A stretch of 64,000 nucleotides of DNA from Acholoe squamosa (Eukaryota; Annelida; Polychaeta; Phyllodocida; Polynoidae), in contig OX439038.1 of assembly GCA_949317995.1 (NCBI GenBank), positions 32,200,613 to 32,264,612 on the forward strand, read 5' to 3'. The notes below the pieces were generated by a model. The model had not been told where the DNA came from, ran no database searches, and saw only the letters and a program-made list of their open reading frames with translations. Shown in pieces: positions 49,701 through 52,700 of the stretch (positions are counted from its first letter, which is position 1; each line of letters opens with the position of its first letter). The position numbers and the translations under genes are program-made.

Positions 49701-52700
49701 TGTGTATTTTTGCCCCGCTGAAAGGGGTATGAGGTGAAGGGCCGTGTACGCACATGGTTACTAAAGAACATATAGGGAAAGCCCCCCCCCCCCCAGGGCT
49801 GGTCACAGGACAAGCTACCTATTCGACGTATATGTACATCATAAAAGCTATCTATTATGTTTGACCTTTATAAATGACATCCGTATAAAAAGAACAGTAT
49901 CAAAACAAACATCAACAAATGGTAGAAAAAAGAGTCATTGTTGAGAAGGTGGATGGGCAGGAGAGAAGGGAGGCAGTTATAGAGAGGACGTGACGGGGGG
50001 GGGGGGGCGTGCAGGTCAGCAGTGAAATAGGGGAGCAGGTAGACAGGACGCGAGGGAGGCAGTCATATAAGAAGTAATGGAGGAGGGGGAGGGGGTCAGT
50101 AGAGGAAGCAAGAGAGGGAGACAAGTACGCAAACAGGCAGGTCGGTAATGAAAGAGGTAGGCAGGCAGGCCACCAGGAAGGAAGTACAGGAGCAGGGAGA
50201 GCGGTTGGGATCAAGGCTGGCTGATCAGAAGTAATAAAGATGGAGCAGGTTAGGTCTAAGACCTAAAAGACCCGAGTTTTTAATGCAATTTTCAATGCTA
50301 TTTTCAATTCAATTTTCAATATTCAATCAGATATTGACAATTAGTGAGTGATTACTGACATATGTTGACAAACTGCTGACAAATAATGAGCAAAACTAAC
50401 ATGTATTGACTAATTGCTGACAAATAGTGCATTATTAATGATATATTTTTACTAACTACTGAGAAATAGTGAGTAATTACTAATATAAATTGACTAATTG
50501 CTGACAAATAGTGCATTATTACTGACATATTTTGATTAATTGATGAGAAATAGTGAGTAATTACTAACATATATTGACTAATTGCTGACAAATAGTGCAT
50601 TATTACTGACATATTTGTTGATAATGCATCATATCATCCATAAAGGGATAACTGTGCATCCAGCCATTTCCATGCACTATGATTCAACTCTGTTACACCA
50701 TTCTGAGAAGCACATCAGAATCAACATTGTAGGGCGCGCATTAAAAACGACCCTAGATTCTGGGACGAAAGCGTCAAATAAATAAATACAAAAAATATAA
50801 GCCATCATTCCAATCATAAAGAGTTAACTGTGCATCAATGCATCATGGCATTCATAAAGGGTTAACTGCACATCAATGCATCATGCCATCCATAAAGGGT
50901 TAACTGTGCATCAAGGCATCATGCCATCTATTAAGGGTTAACTGCACATCAATGCATCATGCCATCCATAAAGGGTTAAATATGCATCAATGCATCATGC
51001 CATCCATAAAGGGTTAACTGTGCATCAATGCATCATACCATCTATTAAGGGTTAACTGCACATCAATGCATCATGCCATCCATAAAGGGTTAACTATGCA
51101 TCAATGCATCATACCATCTATAAAGGGTTAACTGCATATCATTGCATCATGCCATCCATAAAGGGATAAGTGTGCATCAATGCATCATGCCATCCATAAA
51201 GGGTTAAATGTGCATCAATGCATCATGCCATCCATAAAGGGTTAACTGTGCATCAATGCATCATACCATCTAAAAAGGGTTAACTGCACATCAATGTATC
51301 ATGCCATCCATAAAGGGTTAAATATGCATCAATGCATCATGCCATCCATAAAGGGTTAACTGTGCATCAATGCATCATACCATCTATAAAGGGTTAACTG
51401 CATATCATTGCATCATGCCATCCATAAAGGGTTAACTGTGCATCAAGGCATCATGCCATCCATAAAGCGTTAACTGAACATCAATGCATCATGCCATCCA
51501 TAAAGGGTTAAATATGCATCAATGCATCATGCCATCCATAAAGGGTTAACTGTGCATCAATGCATCATACCATCTATTAAGGGTTAACTGCACATCAATG
51601 CATCATGCCATCCATAAAGGGTTAACTGCATATCATTGCATCATGCCATCCATAAAGGGATAAGTGTGCATCAATGCATCATGCCATCCATAAAGGGTTA
51701 AATGTGCACCAATGCATCTTGCCATCCATAAAGGGCTCACTGTGCATCAATGCATCATACCATCTATAAAGGGTTAACAGCACATTATTGCATCATGCCA
51801 TTCATAAAGGGTTAACTGCACATCAATGCATCATACCATCTATAAAGGTTAACTGCACATCAATGCATCATGCCATCCATTAAGGGTTAAATATGCATCA
51901 CTGCATCATGCCATCCATGAAGGGTTAAATGTGCATCAATACATCATACCATCTATAAAGGGTTAACTGCACATCACTGCATCATGCCATCCATAAAGGG
52001 TTAACTGTGCATCAATGCATCATACCATCTATAAAGGGTTAATTGCACATCATTGCATCATGCCATCCATTAAGGGATAAGTCTGCATCAATGCATCATG
52101 CCATCCATAAAGGGTTAAATGTGCATCATTGCATCATGCCATCCATAAAGTGTTAACTGTGCATCTATGCATCATACCATCTATAAAGGGTTAACTGCAC
52201 ATCAATGCATCATGCCATCCATAAAGGGTTAAATATGCATCTTGTCATCCATAAAGGGCTAACTGTGCATCAATGCATCATACCATCTATAGAGGGTTAA
52301 CTGCACATCAATACATCATGCCATCCATAAAGGGTTAACTGTGCATCAATGCATCATACCACCTATAAAGGGTTAACTGCACATCAATGCATCATACTTA
52401 TGTGTACATGTATAGATATATAATTTATGTAGGTGCCTTTAGTGGGTTAATGGTCAGCATGCAGGCAATACAATACACTAGTAGTAGTGGTGGAGAGAGG
52501 CAATCAAAGAGGCTACTAACAGCGTCCCTATGTAGGCCATGTACATGTAAGCAAACAGCTTAGGCCCTACTGTAGTGTAGGGAGTATTGAGTGCAGGCAA
52601 TCCACTTGTGGCATGGGTAGACCTACCATAAATAGTCCTACAGTTTATATGATTCCAATAGAATTTACAAATTATTCCATACCAATTTGCAATGTTCGAT

